From Symbiodinium sp. CCMP2592 (lineage: Eukaryota; Sar; Dinophyceae; Suessiales; Symbiodiniaceae), in contig CAJNDT010000127.1 of assembly GCA_905221615.1 (NCBI GenBank), positions 189,501 to 253,500 on the forward strand: 64,000 bases of DNA, in the 5' to 3' direction. Positions within the stretch are counted from its first letter, which is position 1, and each line of letters starts with the position of its first letter. The notes under the pieces were generated by a model that saw only the letters and a list, made by a program, of their open reading frames with translations, did no database searches and was not told the origin of the DNA. The translations under genes were made by a program, and so were the position numbers. Positions 49,431 through 61,520 of this stretch are shown here, piece by piece.

Positions 49431-50690
49431 AAAAGCAAAGCCTGACTTAGCCGATTTGTTTTAAGTCTGTTTTGTCGCTTCACTCGCTGCGCCGTGGTTG
49501 GGTCTTCCCCGCTTCGCTTGCATGGCTTGGCCTAACAGAGGTTGTTCTGGTTTGAGTTGACGGCTTACAGTCCAGGTTTGCAGCGGTGCAAGCTTTGCAT
49601 TTTTGGCAGAACACAGCTTTGGCAGGCCAGCAGACCCCGATAAGGAGAGTTAAAACTGCCCGTAGCGAGTACTTCCGAAGATCATTTGAGTTTTGAGCTT
49701 CACTGTGCAGCATTCGAACTTTAAGCTGTGCGAAGTGATTGGATCTCACGGTTGGCATGCAACGCTTTAATTTGAAAGTGGCCACAGGCGGTCGTACAAA
49801 CTGTTGAGAAGGCCATTTTTAGTGGAAATGTATTTTGTTGCATTTGCGGGAGGTTTTTCTCCTTGTTCGCTTTTCTTTTGTGTTTCTTCGCTTTTCCGCT
49901 TCGGAGCACGAGCTGTCATTGAAAATTGTTTGGAACACCAGACGAGTAAACAAAGACACGCATCCGCATTCTCACATCCTTGTTTTGAGACCTTGTCACA
50001 TTGATTCCAATCGCGATCAAGACATGTATGTCGCAAAACAAGCGCCATGTGCCACCTATGGTGATTTTGAGGTTCCCAAGATGTGGAAGCAGTCAGACAG
50101 GAGAGCAAGACAAAATAGTGGGGCTAACACCAGGCCAGGAGACATGTGCATTGCATGTCGAAAACGCGCGGGTCTGCATCGTCTTTGCGCAAGAGGTCTG
50201 AGGAAGATTTTTTGACCCGGTGCTTCGGAAGATCACTGCAAAGGTATGAGTCCCGCACATAGCCATCGCCGTGGCGTGCTGCCTTAAATACCGGCGGTTT
50301 TAATTGCCCAAGATGCCAAAGACTGGTGGCACTTAGAATCACACCCAAAATATCAGCTACTTCAACAAGTATTAATTTACAATGATCTCCTCACGGGGTC
50401 CGCATCTTGTGCACATGCCAGGGACACGCCGAAGCTTGTCCCAAGGAGCACCTTGTCGCCTCGCACCCCGAGTAACCACCGCTCTGTATGTTTAACGCAA
50501 TTCCCAACTAGGCGCATGGCCGGCGGGTCATTTCCCAGGCGCTCAAACGACCATCGCCCAATAAATGCAAATAAAATTCCCACAGGCGCAAAGAATTCCA
50601 CGGAAATTCGACAGCCAAAATACTGGGGAGCATGCATCGGCACCCCGTCAGAAGAATTAAAGAGGATCTTCAGAACCAGCAGTGCAAGCC
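49431..50690. other. Non-coding stretch
   Basis: Only short frames and no recognisable motif. Confidence 0.4.
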
Positions 50691-50880
50691 ATTCTGTGTC
50701 TGTATTTATATCGGTCCCACCATGGGCATTGGCCATATCTTTGATCATATTTGTATCTCTATCAGTTTTCTCATGTCCATGTCTGTGTCTAAGTCTATGC
50801 CTATGCAAAGGCATATGGGTACATCTGCGTCTATATCTATTGTCTATTGTTAATATTTCTATTTCTGTATCTATGTTGAC
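50690..50880. repeat. Degenerate TCTATATCTGTATC-type hexamer array
   Basis: Imperfect repeats of TCTATN/TCTGTN words with period near 6 bp. Confidence 0.7.
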
Positions 50881-51540
50881 CCCACCAGATGGAGCAGCCT
50901 GCAGTGCGACGCATTTATTCGGATTCCAGCATGACTATACCTCAACAAAGCAAAGTGCACGTATGTGCAAAGCAAAATGTGGCAGTCCCCGATTTCATCA
51001 ACGAGCTGGCCGTTATCTCCTCCGACTCGCTACGTCGAGTCCCTCGTTGCAATCCCGACAAGCCGAACCCAGTGAACTGTTTGGGGGGCTGGTGGTGTTG
51101 ATGTTGAGGAAGGTAGTGGAGTTGCCGGAAAAAGAGTTGAAGTCGCGCTTGCGGAACCCGAAGTGGAGAGTGCTATTGGTGAACAGCTTGAAAATTTTCA
51201 TACTCCGCCATGAACAAGATTTCGGCCGCGTGTATCCCACAGGATGAAGCAAATGAACATGTCCATCATGCGGTCATGGAGTCTCTGGCTTTCCTGACGG
51301 ATGGTTCTCGACACCTTCTTTGCATTCTATGTGGTCACATAAAAGCAAGTGAAGACAAATAAACACAAACAAACACAAGCAAAGAAAGCACGCAGACATC
51401 AAAAGCCACCATGGTTTCAGATTAATCGTGTCTGCAGGGATCTGAACCGCGAGTATCCGAGGTTGCAAATCATGTCAATGGAGCAACCATGCTTTCGTTC
51501 GAATATTCGGCAGCAAGTAACATCGTTTTTTCAAGAGCTG
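50881..51540. other. Non-coding stretch
   Basis: Short frames only. Confidence 0.4.
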
Positions 51541-51544
51541 CTGT

Positions 51545-51780
51545 CAGATGAGCAGATGATGTAGAGGATGTTGATGATGTAGATGGCGTAATGACGTAGA
51601 CGTATAACGCATAAGGATAGGTCTGGGTCTAGGGTTAGGTCTAGGTCCAGGTCTAGGTAGAGGTAGTGGTAGAGGCAGAGGTAGATGTGGATGTAGGTGT
51701 GGACGGATATGTCGATGGATGTAGATGTAGATTGAGATGGAGTTGGAGCTGTAGATGTAGATGTACAGGTACATGTATGG
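51545..51780. repeat. Degenerate GTAGATG/GGTCTAG hexamer array
   Basis: About 235 bp of GTAGAT, GTAGAG, GGTCTA and GGTAGA words, period near 6 bp, broadly the reverse complement in style of the 50690-50880 array (TCTA versus TAGA). The middle includes CTAGGGTTAGG. Confidence 0.8.
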
Positions 51781-52509
51781 TTAGATGCGGGGCAGAATTA
51801 TAAGAGGCGAAACCTATTAGCTACACAATATGTCATGTATGCCGTGCGTGTAGACTTTCGACTGGCACCATGCTCTTCTCTCTGTCTCTCTTTCTCTCTC
51901 TGTCAATCTTTCTCATTTCTCTGTGTCCAAGGTCCGACAGCTCCGTTCGCTTCCAGGACTTTGCGCGGCTCCTGCTGCGCCAGGACATCGAAACAGTGTG
52001 CAGAGTTGCAGCAGAAATCAGCGACATAGGCAAAGTACAAGCAACATGATGTAGAGTTGTGAAAACGTTGTAGAGGCTTGAAAGGCTGCTTAGCTTGGGT
52101 TCGCTTGATCTTCTCGGTATCGTTCCAAGTTTATCGGAGGGCCATGAACCACGCGGAGGCTTGCCACACTTTTCGCCTAGCACATTGAAAGTCCTGAGTG
52201 TGCTGAACGGCTTCTGTCTACCGATTGTGGCAAACTAAAGCTGGCTTCTGCCGATCATGGCACCCCAAGGTGCTGGCTCTGCCGATCATGGCATGCACTT
52301 CAAACGGCATCAGCATCCCACACACAAGGTTTTCTATGACAACTTGAGGGATTGCATACTCCTCCTTAACTTCCATTGTTCAATTGAGGTCACATTGCGT
52401 AAAATCGTATGAACCGTTGGTTCTAGTGCTGCAAGGCTGCTCCACAGTCCGCCACAAGCAAACAGTTGCCTAAGATGACAACCGCTCAAAAGAGACAAAC
52501 TCTTTGTCA
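51781..52509. other. Non-coding stretch
   Basis: It contains CTCTCTGTCTCTC runs (51875-51905). A 20-25-bp word with GCTTCTGCCGATCATGGCA (52241-52260) is partly repeated at 52276-52292. No gene. Confidence 0.4.
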
Positions 52510-52513
52510 TCAT

Positions 52514-53202
52514 TCACCTCGTATTCTCAAAACGGAGAGTTCGTCTGGCAGATCCGTCATGAGTTCGCTTCTGGTAAATGGGATGTTGCCTGCTGCAGAA
52601 ATTGCACAAGCGATGCTGAGTAATCCGATGCGAAGCCAGCCTGGAACCCTGACAACTTGGATTCATGTGCACAGTATCTTCGAACTCTGAGCGAAAGAAC
52701 GGACCATCGAAGTGCACATACCAGTCATCGTCTTGAATCGTCAACCTCACTTGTCGTGGCGGTGTCACCACCACCGGCGCTGACACTTGCATCCAATCCT
52801 CAGTTTGCGTTGCTATCGATCGTTGCCGAACTTCCAGGGAGGAAGGGAACCAGGCAGTGCTTGACATAGCACCCAATGTAGATCGTCTCGCAGTCGCCTT
52901 CGCTCTGGACAGCTTCTGCTGCAGCCTGCGCTAGGTCCCTGAGCTTCGGACGGAAGCAACAAATCCACTTCGGACGGAAGCAACAAATCCACACCTGCTT
53001 GCCAGTTGCCTTTACAATTTCCCACACCAAAATCGCAGCTGCACACGCCAGGATTGCAACAAACACCAGCTCATCAACACCAACCATTTTCACTGAATCC
53101 TTGACTTCCTCTGCATCCGCTGCCGTTGCCCTTGGCAACGAGTCTAGCAACCGAAGTAGCCACATGATCGCCGTCATACGATCAACCAGGAAAGCTTCAG
53201 CC
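52514..53202 (-). pseudogene. Copia-3 C-terminal membrane segment and His-Cys motif
   Basis: DELVFVAILACAAAILVWEI is a strong membrane segment, followed by a direct duplication of WICCFRPK. After a frame change near 52870 the text DDDWYVHFDGPFF leads to VHMNPSCQG (His, Cys; ~52645-52672) and HRLCNFC (C-x2-C, 52595-52609). The layout repeats that of Copia-1 (membrane span, H-x3-C, C-x2-C), which suggests a shared C-terminal module. Its function is unknown; the motif would bind a metal. Confidence 0.55.
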
Positions 53203-54080
53203 TCATGTGGGAGCTGCTCGAACCTCCACAGCCTTTGAGTGAACCTTAGTTGACAGGTCCGCTCGTTGTTTCTCGCCATCAACATGTTCCACGAAGCGTC
53301 TTTTCTTGAACCCTCTGAAGTGTCGTGTGCGCCAGCTTCCGGGCCCACCCAGGATCATTGCTGTAGCCGCCGAATTATCTACACACAACTTTCGAGGCAC
53401 CACAAACTGTGTGCCAGTTCGTCCAAAAGAACGCCCACATTCTCAAGAAGTACTGCCGCCTCTGTTGCTTGGTAGAGCTCCGATTCCATGATTGACAGCA
53501 TAACAAACGGCTGTTTGCCGCAGCGCCAGCTCACGGGTGAGTCTTCCACCGTAAGCAGGGACGCCCCAAAGGACTTATCGTCAAATGGTGCATAACTAGC
53601 GTCAGAAAAACCTACTAATCTGAGACCACTAAAACCGTTGGGCTTGCTTGCTGCTTCTGTGTCCTGCTGGTTGGTGTTGTTGTCTGCTGCAGCTTTATTG
53701 GCAGGCTTTCCCAAGATCATCCTCATGCCCGCCGTCTTGTGCAAGTAGGACAACACCCTGTAAGCGATCCTCGTCACTCTTCTTGGATGCCTTCCAACCC
53801 AGCTGGCCATGTAGCTTACAGTGAAGTGAACATCTGGACGGCATCTCATCGCTAGCCAAAACTTCTCTCCGACCAAGCGTTGGGCAAGCCGTAGGTCTGC
53901 TTCACTGAACTCTTCGGCTTCCATGTCCACGTTGTCCGAGATCCACTCCTTCGGGCATGGAAGAACGGTTTGAGGGGCCTCAAACAGATCATGACCACGA
54001 TGCCAACCCATGAGTCACCTCATACTCTCCAGTCTCCCGCTGGAAAATCTCCATTCCAAGGTAACTCCAGGATGAACTGA
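53203..54080 (-). pseudogene. Copia-3 RT C-terminus and RNase H
   Basis: Directly after the LINE-b target duplication the sequence gives YLGMEIFQRETGEYEV in one frame. After a frameshift, 54011-53379 gives LPCPKEWISDN, FWLAMRCRPDVHFTVSYMAS (the RT to RNase H connection), GFSDASYAPFDDKSFGA (first Asp) and LSIMESELYQATEAAVLLE (Glu). A further frame change gives KLCVDNSAATAMI (Asp), ending in the 53403-53203 frame with VDGEKQRADLSTK. Broken by at least two frameshifts. Confidence 0.8.
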
Positions 54081-54099
54081 AGCCCACTGGAGCTCAGAA
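54081..54099. repeat. LINE-b target-site duplication, one copy
   Basis: AGCCCACTGGAGCTCAGAA (19 bp), identical to 59531-59549. The Copia-3 sequence continues across the two copies. Confidence 0.85.
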
Positions 54100-54142
54100 G
54101 TAGTAGGGACGTGCCTGAACAGATGAACTTCCGTACATCTGC

Positions 54143-54745
54143 TCATGGATGACGTCTCTTATCCAATACCCTGGCTGCAAACTCGGTAGAAACTGAAAGG
54201 CCATGCATAGTCATGTCATGGCTTACTTCGGCAGCAGTCATAGCTGTGACCCATTCGGGTGGGCTAAGCTTGTTGTCGAGAGGTCGACATACAGTCTTGG
54301 GAAGGTTGTTGTGTCTGTAGCGCCACGCAAACGTGCGACCACACAAACGGCACCAAAGCTTACCGTATGAGTCTTCGTCTTTTGGCTCCTTTCCAAGCTT
54401 TCGGTTCCAAACCAAACAGTGTTTTGGGATGTTGTACTTGGTGTTCATATCGCGCTCCAACTTGTCCAAACGAGCTTTGGCATTGATCTTACCAGGAGTG
54501 TCCATCCAAGCGCTGGGTGGAAGATTCGGAAATGGACATTTGTTTTTGGAGAATACGAAGATTGAGATGTTCCAAGCGCGATGTGCATTTGCCACATTTG
54601 ACGCAAAAAGCGCCCCCTCCATGATACCGTATCCGATGACCGCGCTGTTCTCGGTCGGATGTTTGCAGGTTCACTGGCGCGCTGCTGGATGGCGGCTGCG
54701 AAGGTGGCGGACTTGTTTGACTCCCAGAAGGCAATCCATTACCTT
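54143..54745 (-). pseudogene. LINE-b C-terminal zinc-finger region
   Basis: Two frames: GGGAFCVKCGKCTSRLEHL (~54640-54590) and then SKNKCPFPNLPPSAW...KLWCRLCGRTFAWRYRH...LPKTVC (54622-54143). The C-x2-C...H and C-x2-C...H...C patterns are plausible zinc fingers at the end of LINE ORF2. A frameshift near 54590 and the stop at 54748 separate it from the RT. It probably aids RNA or DNA binding. Confidence 0.6.
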
Positions 54746-54747
54746 GA

Positions 54748-56724
54748 CTATTGTCTGTCTGATGGGGGTGGAGGAGCTTGATCATCAGGAGGATCTTGAC
54801 CGTGAATGTCCGTATCGTGCCACTCCCTGATGTGTTTTCGCCATATATCAATGAGCACGTCTTGGATCTGTTTGATCTCTTTAAGCGTGAAAGACATACG
54901 GGTTGTGGGAATGGCGGCATAACGAAAGCATTGAGGGCTGCGCAAAATGCGCTGTCTCAGATGTTGGATTGGAGCCCTTTGAGCGCTGTAACGCTTGCAA
55001 TTCCAGTGAATATGTAAAACTTCGTTGGGCACTTTACATACTGGACAGAGCACAGACTGTTGCTGTCTATGACGACCATCACGTGAAGGACACATGAGGC
55101 CACCCGTCAAGATGTAAATGAGGATTTTGCTTCGCGATCTAGGATCTTTTTCAAAGTGGGGGCCTGGAATGCCGCGATCAAGAAGGAGCTGCAAGCCATC
55201 GGATTGCAGATGTAGATCATGAAGAAGAGCTGTAGCTTTTGTCCTGTCCACCCGCTCAATGCCCTGGAAATCTTGACGTGAGTGAGGAATTTGTCGCAGA
55301 TGGTGTTCACGCCAACGTTCACGGAGATTATGTTCCCAGGAACGATCCTTGTCGGATAATTGTAGAATTTGTTGGATTGCAGGTCTGTAAACGGGGTCCG
55401 AAAACAGTTGCTGGGCACGACGTAGAGGGCCTTTCTGTTGTCCGGGGACAGAATGAAGATTGTTATTGATGTATTGGCGTTGGGGAGCTTTGGAGCAGAA
55501 TCGCTGAAGTGATCGTAGAGCGGCAAAGTTCATGGCAAAAAGCGGTTCCAAAGTGGGCATAACGACTACCGTGTACAGAACCATGGGCGTGAGGCTGTAG
55601 TAGCTGATGCGAAGAAGTGCTCGCGTCATCGAGGCTCGCATGGTCGTAATGCGCGATTGCGGAATATAAAGATCATGAGTACCTTGACCCCATGTTAACC
55701 GATTCATCAATTGTTGTTGTGCGAGAAGTCTGGCGCGCCATCCAAGCGGAAGAAGACTGCAAGCCCGAACTGATGCCAACCAGCCGTCCACGCGTTGTTG
55801 CATGAGTGATGTCCACGACGATGCGGTGCCACAAACAATGCTTCCTCCGACGAGTCGAAATGCTTCTTTGTGATTTGGTATGTCAGGCAGAAGATTATGA
55901 GGATCCCCATATGTGAAGCATTTACCGGGATTGAGCTTACTACCAGAGAGTGTCGAAAAAGTTTGCACGGTTTCGTGCGTGGAGCGCAATCCTGCACGTA
56001 AATGTCGTAAGTCCTCGGCAATAACAGTTGCAGAAATATCGTCCACATAGGCCTTGGGCACAATTTTCGCGCGAGCTTGACCAAAGTGACCGTGTTGTAA
56101 CCGTTCCAACCAGCATGCAATCAGACTGGCTAAAAGGATGTTGCTCAAAGGATCTCCCTGTATGATGCCATTGGATGGAGTATATGCTTCACTGAACGCC
56201 TGTCCAAGTTTGAAGTGCTTTTTGTGGGACTTGTAAAAGCCCCGCAAGCCCTGTATGACCGACAGAGGAGCTCCTCTGTAAGTTAAGGTGTCGATGGCAA
56301 GGTTGGGAAGGATGTGATCGTAGCATTTGGAAAAGTCGTATGATAGTCCAGCGCTACAGTGATCATCTTTTTCGGCAACCTCCAACAAATAACTCACATC
56401 AACTGCTAAATCATCGGCACCTTGCCCTGGACGTAGTGCGTAGACTTCAGGAGGTAGTATACGGAGAATCCACGGCATGATGTGTCGACAGCGAGTGCGA
56501 CTCCATAAGCGGTAAAGTGCGCTTACTACACTTATTGGTCTCATGTCATATGCACTTTCTACCTGTCCTTGAGAGTTCAAATTTTTGGGCAACATTGCCA
56601 CATATCCAACAGTCCAGCTGCGAGGCCAAGTAGCCAGTTTTTCACACATGTTCATAAGCCGTGCCAGGTACTGAAACGCTGTGGGCATGCGTTTCCCAGC
56701 AATCTCAAATCCTGAGGCCGCCAA
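54748..56724 (-). pseudogene. LINE-b reverse transcriptase
   Basis: RMPTAFQYLARLMNMCEKLATW, MLPKN, AYDMRPISVVSALYRLW, GLSYDFSKCYDHILP (motif A), GIIQGDPLSN (motif B), PKAYVDDISATV (motif C, ~56035-56055), GSKLNPGKCF. A CCHC motif CPVC...HIHWNC lies near the C-terminus. The RT itself is uninterrupted. The first ~15 codons listed in this frame are out of phase with the upstream endonuclease frame, so a frameshift near 56700 separates them. Confidence 0.88.
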
Positions 56725-58500
56725 CCGTCCAAACCCGCCGCACTAGGCTTCAAGGATAACACCGTTTCCAGAATGTCATGTTGCTGCAGCTCGTCAAGGT
56801 CATGAGGCTCCCGCTTGAGGAAAGGACCATAATGTTGAACAAAAGCCCAAGTCGTAGGAGGGTTCTTACGGTGTTTACCGAACACTTTGTCCCATTCTTG
56901 TATTAGTGACCGAAGTTGTCGAGATGGGTCGATGGTGAAAGCATTGCCGACCTTCATAACAATAGAAGAATAATGTTTGTGATCGCGTAAATACGGATTG
57001 TCCTTGAGTGCTTGCTGTTTCTTTCGCCAAGAAGAGGACGCACTGACATTGTTCCGCATCTGCTGCTTCCAAAGCTTCAAGCGATGCCATTTTTGTTGAT
57101 ATTCCACATGTTGAATAATACGTTGAATGAGCTTGGCCACGGCCTCAGCAATATCCGCATTTGGAGCGCCTCGGAGAAGGGGTTCAAGTTCGTCCTTCCA
57201 AGCTTCAGGGCATACCTCGAGGACTGATTGAAGATTTTTCCAGGTGCGAGAAGTTCTTGTGCCCGGTTTCGCCATGGTAATTTCTAACGCTCTTCGATAT
57301 GCTTGTGAAAGTTTTCGTAGTTGTAGGTTGCCAGCATGTTCCTGATGAGCTTTGGGGGTTTGTCTTGTGCAGTCGAGTTGTACTTTGCCCCGTGGTTGAC
57401 CCAATCTTAATTCGGAACCATCTTGTTGTTCATGAAGAAAAAGCAAGATCTGCTCAGCTTGTTGTGACCAGATTGCAGCCGCAGAATCGACATCACGATG
57501 TCGTAAAGCTTCCTCGAATGATGAAGGCATGCGCAGATGACAATAAGCGTCTGGAGCCTTCAAGTGGTCAAAGCAGCACGATCTTCGAGGTGTAAGTCTC
57601 GGCTTTGCGCGACAAGGAATGTCCATTGCGACTTCCAGAACACAATGGCCTTTGCGAGTGAAAGGAGTGGGATGAAGATCAAAATGTAGCATCGTGGAAG
57701 AACAACCTTGCGAGCACCAGATGTGATCAATGCGCGAACCAGAACCTTTGTTACAAGTGTTTCGAGTCTCACCGCTACCGACCACAGCAACATCATGCCA
57801 GTATGTTTGCAACAGAGTTTGCATGTACTGATTTTCCTCCACCTCAGCGTTGAAATCCCCCACCAAGATAGAAGGCAACGAACGAGTCGCGGCGTCCTCA
57901 GTGACTGCTTGGAGTAGAAGTCGCAACGTCCTTTTGGCGGATGCAGTTTCCCGTGCTCCTGCTGGCCCGTATATGTTGTACAAGATCACAGCACTACCAT
58001 CATGTAAGTAAAGAACAACCGCCTGAAGGCGTCCCGAAGCCCAAAAAGCATGACATGAATGATTTGAGTCCCAAGTAATCGGTGATACCATGGCAAATCG
58101 AGTAGGGTTGATGACCATACCCACGCCGCATTTGGAACTGCCTGTTACAGGAGCTCCCCAAATACAATGAGATGTTGAATTCGCTGAACTAGTGAGAACT
58201 TGTTGTTTTGTAACGTCCAAGTGTGTTTCTTGGAGGCACAGAATGTCGTAACCAAAATTCCTGACTGAGGCCCATCTGCCGGGACTCGAAAGTCCATCCG
58301 CATTGAATGATCCAAGCCAGCAGGTGGGCGAACACGGCATATTACCATGTAGAGCATGAAGAAAACGAGAACGTCCGTTGCGAAGAACTTCTCCCCAACT
58401 TCGTTTAACGAGGCGAGGAAGTGGTGCATTAACGATAAGAAAGGGACTACTTTTGCTCGTTATGCGCACCTGGATTGGCGCGCTGCTTCTGAAGGTCTGG
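56652..58500 (-). pseudogene. LINE-b AP-type endonuclease and RT N-terminus
   Basis: From about 58450 on minus: WLGSFNADGLSSPGRW, YDILCLQETHLDV (catalytic Glu), NIYGPAGARET, PSILVGDFNAEVEEN (Asp-Asn), SGSRIDHIWCSQ (Asp-His) and FTRKGHCVLEVAM. The end reads LKPSAAGLDGWRPQDLRLL, the usual start of LINE RT, then loses phase. The endonuclease nicks target DNA to prime reverse transcription. The same frame stays open further upstream to 59537, through the ORF1 region, but that part is not endonuclease-like. Confidence 0.85.
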
Positions 58501-59530
58501 CGTATCACCCATGGGCTCATGATGACGCTTATCCTGAGGCTTACGCGGAGTAAGCATACCGAGAAAAGCATGTTGCTGCTTGCCAAGCACACTGGCCCTG
58601 GAAGGATCATGAACGTCTGTGTCCATGGGAGTCTGGGATGCCGCATTTTTGGCCGCCACAAGCTTTTTCGCAACCCCATTGATGGCTTTGAAGCGAATTT
58701 GTACGGCATGATCACGAGATGATTTGAACTGGAGAGGCTCGTCCTTACCGCACATCGCCGCCAAGAATGAAAGGCTCTTGCTGTCGTGGTGCTCGATGGT
58801 GTTAACATTCCAACCTCGTTTTTGGAGTAATTCAAACGCTCCTTGCAAACCGGCCGATACAGGAAGACCAAAAAAATTCCATCGTCCCAATGACGTGATG
58901 TCCTCAAGACGGTGCTTTTTGCTGAACACTTGTAGAGCCTGCTGGGTGGCAAACCTGACTCCCAATCGATGTGGAGCAAATTTACGCTTGCATACCAATC
59001 CCAAATGCTCCATGCCTTCCAACATCTTTTTGGCCCCCTGTAGCGAAATGCTGTCTGGCAACCAAATAAGCAACTGCTCAAGCTCAGTTTTATCATCTTG
59101 ACTGCTGTGATGAACTTTGAAAAAGGTGCCCGATTCACCGCTGATACGAAGGATTTTCTGAACCATGTTCTCATGAGCCATGAATATCGTGGTAATGACG
59201 GACCTGACCTGAACTTCTGCAATGGCCAACAAAGGTATTCCATGCTTTTCCAAAACAGTGGTAATGTTAGATGCTCTTGCCTGTGCTGGCCATCCGTATT
59301 CCTCGGGTTGTTTGCACACCATTCGCGCCATGGTTTGTGGAATCTCAATGCTAGGACCCTCCGCGATTCGCGACACATGCGAAGTGAATCCGAGTTGAGC
59401 CACCCATCGCTGAACTCGCACTTCGCGATCCTCTGGTCCTTCACGAACGAGAATGGTGAGATCGACCTGTGAGTGTGGGTAAGATTCCAAACCCAACGAG
59501 CTAGGTGCCTGCGTAATGCAAGTGGCTGTG
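58447..59530 (-). pseudogene. LINE-b ORF1 remainder
   Basis: From the LINE border the frame reads TATCITQAPSSLGLESYPHS to a stop at 58447 (~360 residues). It is rich in Gln/Lys, with a plausible nucleic-acid-binding globular part (QVDLTILVREGP, VCKRKFAPHRLGVRF, FFGLPVSAGLQGAFELLQKR) and a charged tail. The codons upstream of 59530 in this frame belong to Copia-3. The position before the endonuclease fits ORF1, but I see no named domain. Confidence 0.6.
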
Positions 59531-59549
59531 AGCCCACTGGAGCTCAGAA
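59531..59549. repeat. LINE-b target-site duplication, other copy
   Basis: Identical to 54081-54099. Confidence 0.85.
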
Positions 59550-60455
59550 CACGGCCACTCACCTTCACCCACTCATGGAGCATCTTCACTATCTTCTCAG
59601 GCCCATATAGAACAAGTCATCCACATAGGTGATGATGAGAGCAAGTAGAGTGCCATGCGCTTGCATGTCTCCACTTTGATCAACTGCATACCACAACTCA
59701 GAGTCAGTCTTACACTGCTGTAGCGTGATGAAGCCATCGCCATAAGGGATTTTCAAGGTCCTCAACCTGTTGTTGCGATAATTGGCCCATATCGATGGTG
59801 ACTGCCGAAGTCCGTAAAGGGGGCGGCATACAAGCCACGCTTCTCCATCCTCCGCGTACACAAGCTCTTGTAGTAGACGGGGTGGAACCACCGCATACAT
59901 GGGAAGCCCTTCAGGATACTCAGTATGGATGAAAGCAGAAACGATATCTGTTGTAGCTCCCAGCCAGCCCAGACTCGTGGTAGCCGCCAGCAATGTTCTC
60001 AAACTCTCGGCGCCAACTCCTCCAGCATAAAGGGAACCTTGAGAATCACTGGGGTCAACGAAGTTCCTGCGCAGAACAAGCCTGTACTTCTGCTTGAATC
60101 CTTGCCCCTTTTTGGCAGGAGGCTTGATCGTATGAACGCCCTTGCTGGGGACTAGTCGTAGTCGCCCTTCCGCTTCCATTCTGCGAGCTTGTGACATCTT
60201 GATCCTCTTGAGGGTCCCGGGATTGAAAAGGTTGAGGATCTCCTTTTGGATCGCCGTCCTCCATCTATCCGCAACTGGCTTCACCTGACACAAAGGCACC
60301 GCGTGAGTCACTTGAAGATCTTCTTGAAGACCCTCCAACAACTTCTCATAATCCTGATCCACGGTTTCAGACGACATCGCCCGCAGATAGTAGCCCTCAT
60401 CACGTAGCTGGATCTCCTTCTTGATCTTCATGGCCAAATTGCCAAGGACCTGCAT
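59550..60455 (-). pseudogene. Copia-3 reverse transcriptase, N-terminal part
   Basis: VADRWRTAIQKEILNL, KQKYRLVLRRNFVDP, TDIVSAFIHTEYP (motif A), LVCRPLYGLRQSPSIWANYR and ITYVDDLFYMG (motif C, ~59615). The frame ends at a TAG at 59589, but the next frame continues PEKIVKMLHEWV to the LINE-b border, so one frameshift lies near 59607. The gene resumes at 54080. Confidence 0.88.
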
Positions 60456-60536
60456 GATCTCACCATGGGCCTGCTTCGCAGTTTCCAGGCACCCTTCTTG
60501 AAAGGAAGGTCCTCTAGTCTCTCTTCCTCCTCCTCT

Positions 60537-61010
60537 CTAGTCTTTCTTCCTCCTCCTCAAGTAGATCTTGAAGCAATGCCGACCGATCCAACATCTCGAG
60601 CATCTGTTGCTGATACTTGTTTGCCGGAGGAAGAGCACCGTCCAGCACCGCTTCCCCTTTTGCCTCTTGATCAAGTTGAGGGTAAGGCTCCAGCGCTCCA
60701 TCTGCATCCATAACATACTGTTGCTTGCGTAAGCAGGAAGCCAGGAAGCCACTACCGGAAGAGCAGGAGGATCTGGGTCACGCTCAGGAACATGAAAACC
60801 AAGTTTTCGTAGTTTCTGCTTGTCCTCTAGTTTCAACTTAGATGTCCTCGGGGTATACGTCATCATCACCACGCGGTCTCCCTCAAAGTCCTGCGTCTCA
60901 TGCCACATCCTCGGGTTGAAGCGCGCCGGGGATCCAAGCTCCAACTCTAGAGTCCCTCCTTGAACCCTCCTCCCAGGAAGAACTTCTCGCCGTTCGGTTC
61001 CACGGCCCAC
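60537..61010 (-). pseudogene. Copia-3 linker region before RT
   Basis: RMWHETQDFEGDRVVMMTYTPRTSKLKLEDKQKLRKLGFHVPERD resembles a conserved segment upstream of RT in related algal retroelements (W-H...G-D-R-V-V...Y-T...L...L-G-F). The last third is out of phase. No enzymatic motif. Confidence 0.5.
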
Positions 61011-61520
61011 GTTGGAAATCCGTCAAAGCGAGGACCGCATTCTTTGATTTGACCTCATTATATGAATCTCAATGAGCTCGTAGCCGGGCCCCATGCGTGA
61101 TAGCAACAACTGCAAACTTGTCACTGCCAGTCAACTCCTTAGCTGCCTTCAGCAGAAATGTCGTAGTTGACGGAAGCCTTATGGCAGTGGTTCTCAAGCC
61201 CAACTCCCCCCCATGCGTAAACATCCCCGTTGCTCATGATGTTGAACTCATCGTGGACTTCCTGATGACTGCCGTGGACCCTTGAAGCCGGGTTCGCTCC
61301 AACATCTCATAGACCCGGAGAACAGCCTCTTCGTCATACTGTTCATCCACATCATCGTTCACTGCCATCTCTCAATCTCCTCTTCCAGCAAGGTCAACGG
61401 ACGCATAGCCATCAGTCGTGATTTTCCTTTCAGACGACGACCTGGTACTCGACATGCGCCGTGTGCCCCAGACTCCTCTCGTTCCATGCAACGGTTCGGG
61501 TACTACGACTTCCCCTTCAC

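Larger units (their letters stand above)
54100..59530 (-). mobile_element. LINE-b: 5'-truncated non-LTR retrotransposon
   Basis: About 5.4 kb between the two 19-bp duplications. On minus it runs from an ORF1 remainder (59530) through endonuclease, RT and zinc motifs to the 3' end near 54100 (...CCCTACTAC). There is no poly(A) tail. ORF1 has no start of its own, because the element begins inside it, so it is 5'-truncated. Confidence 0.88.
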
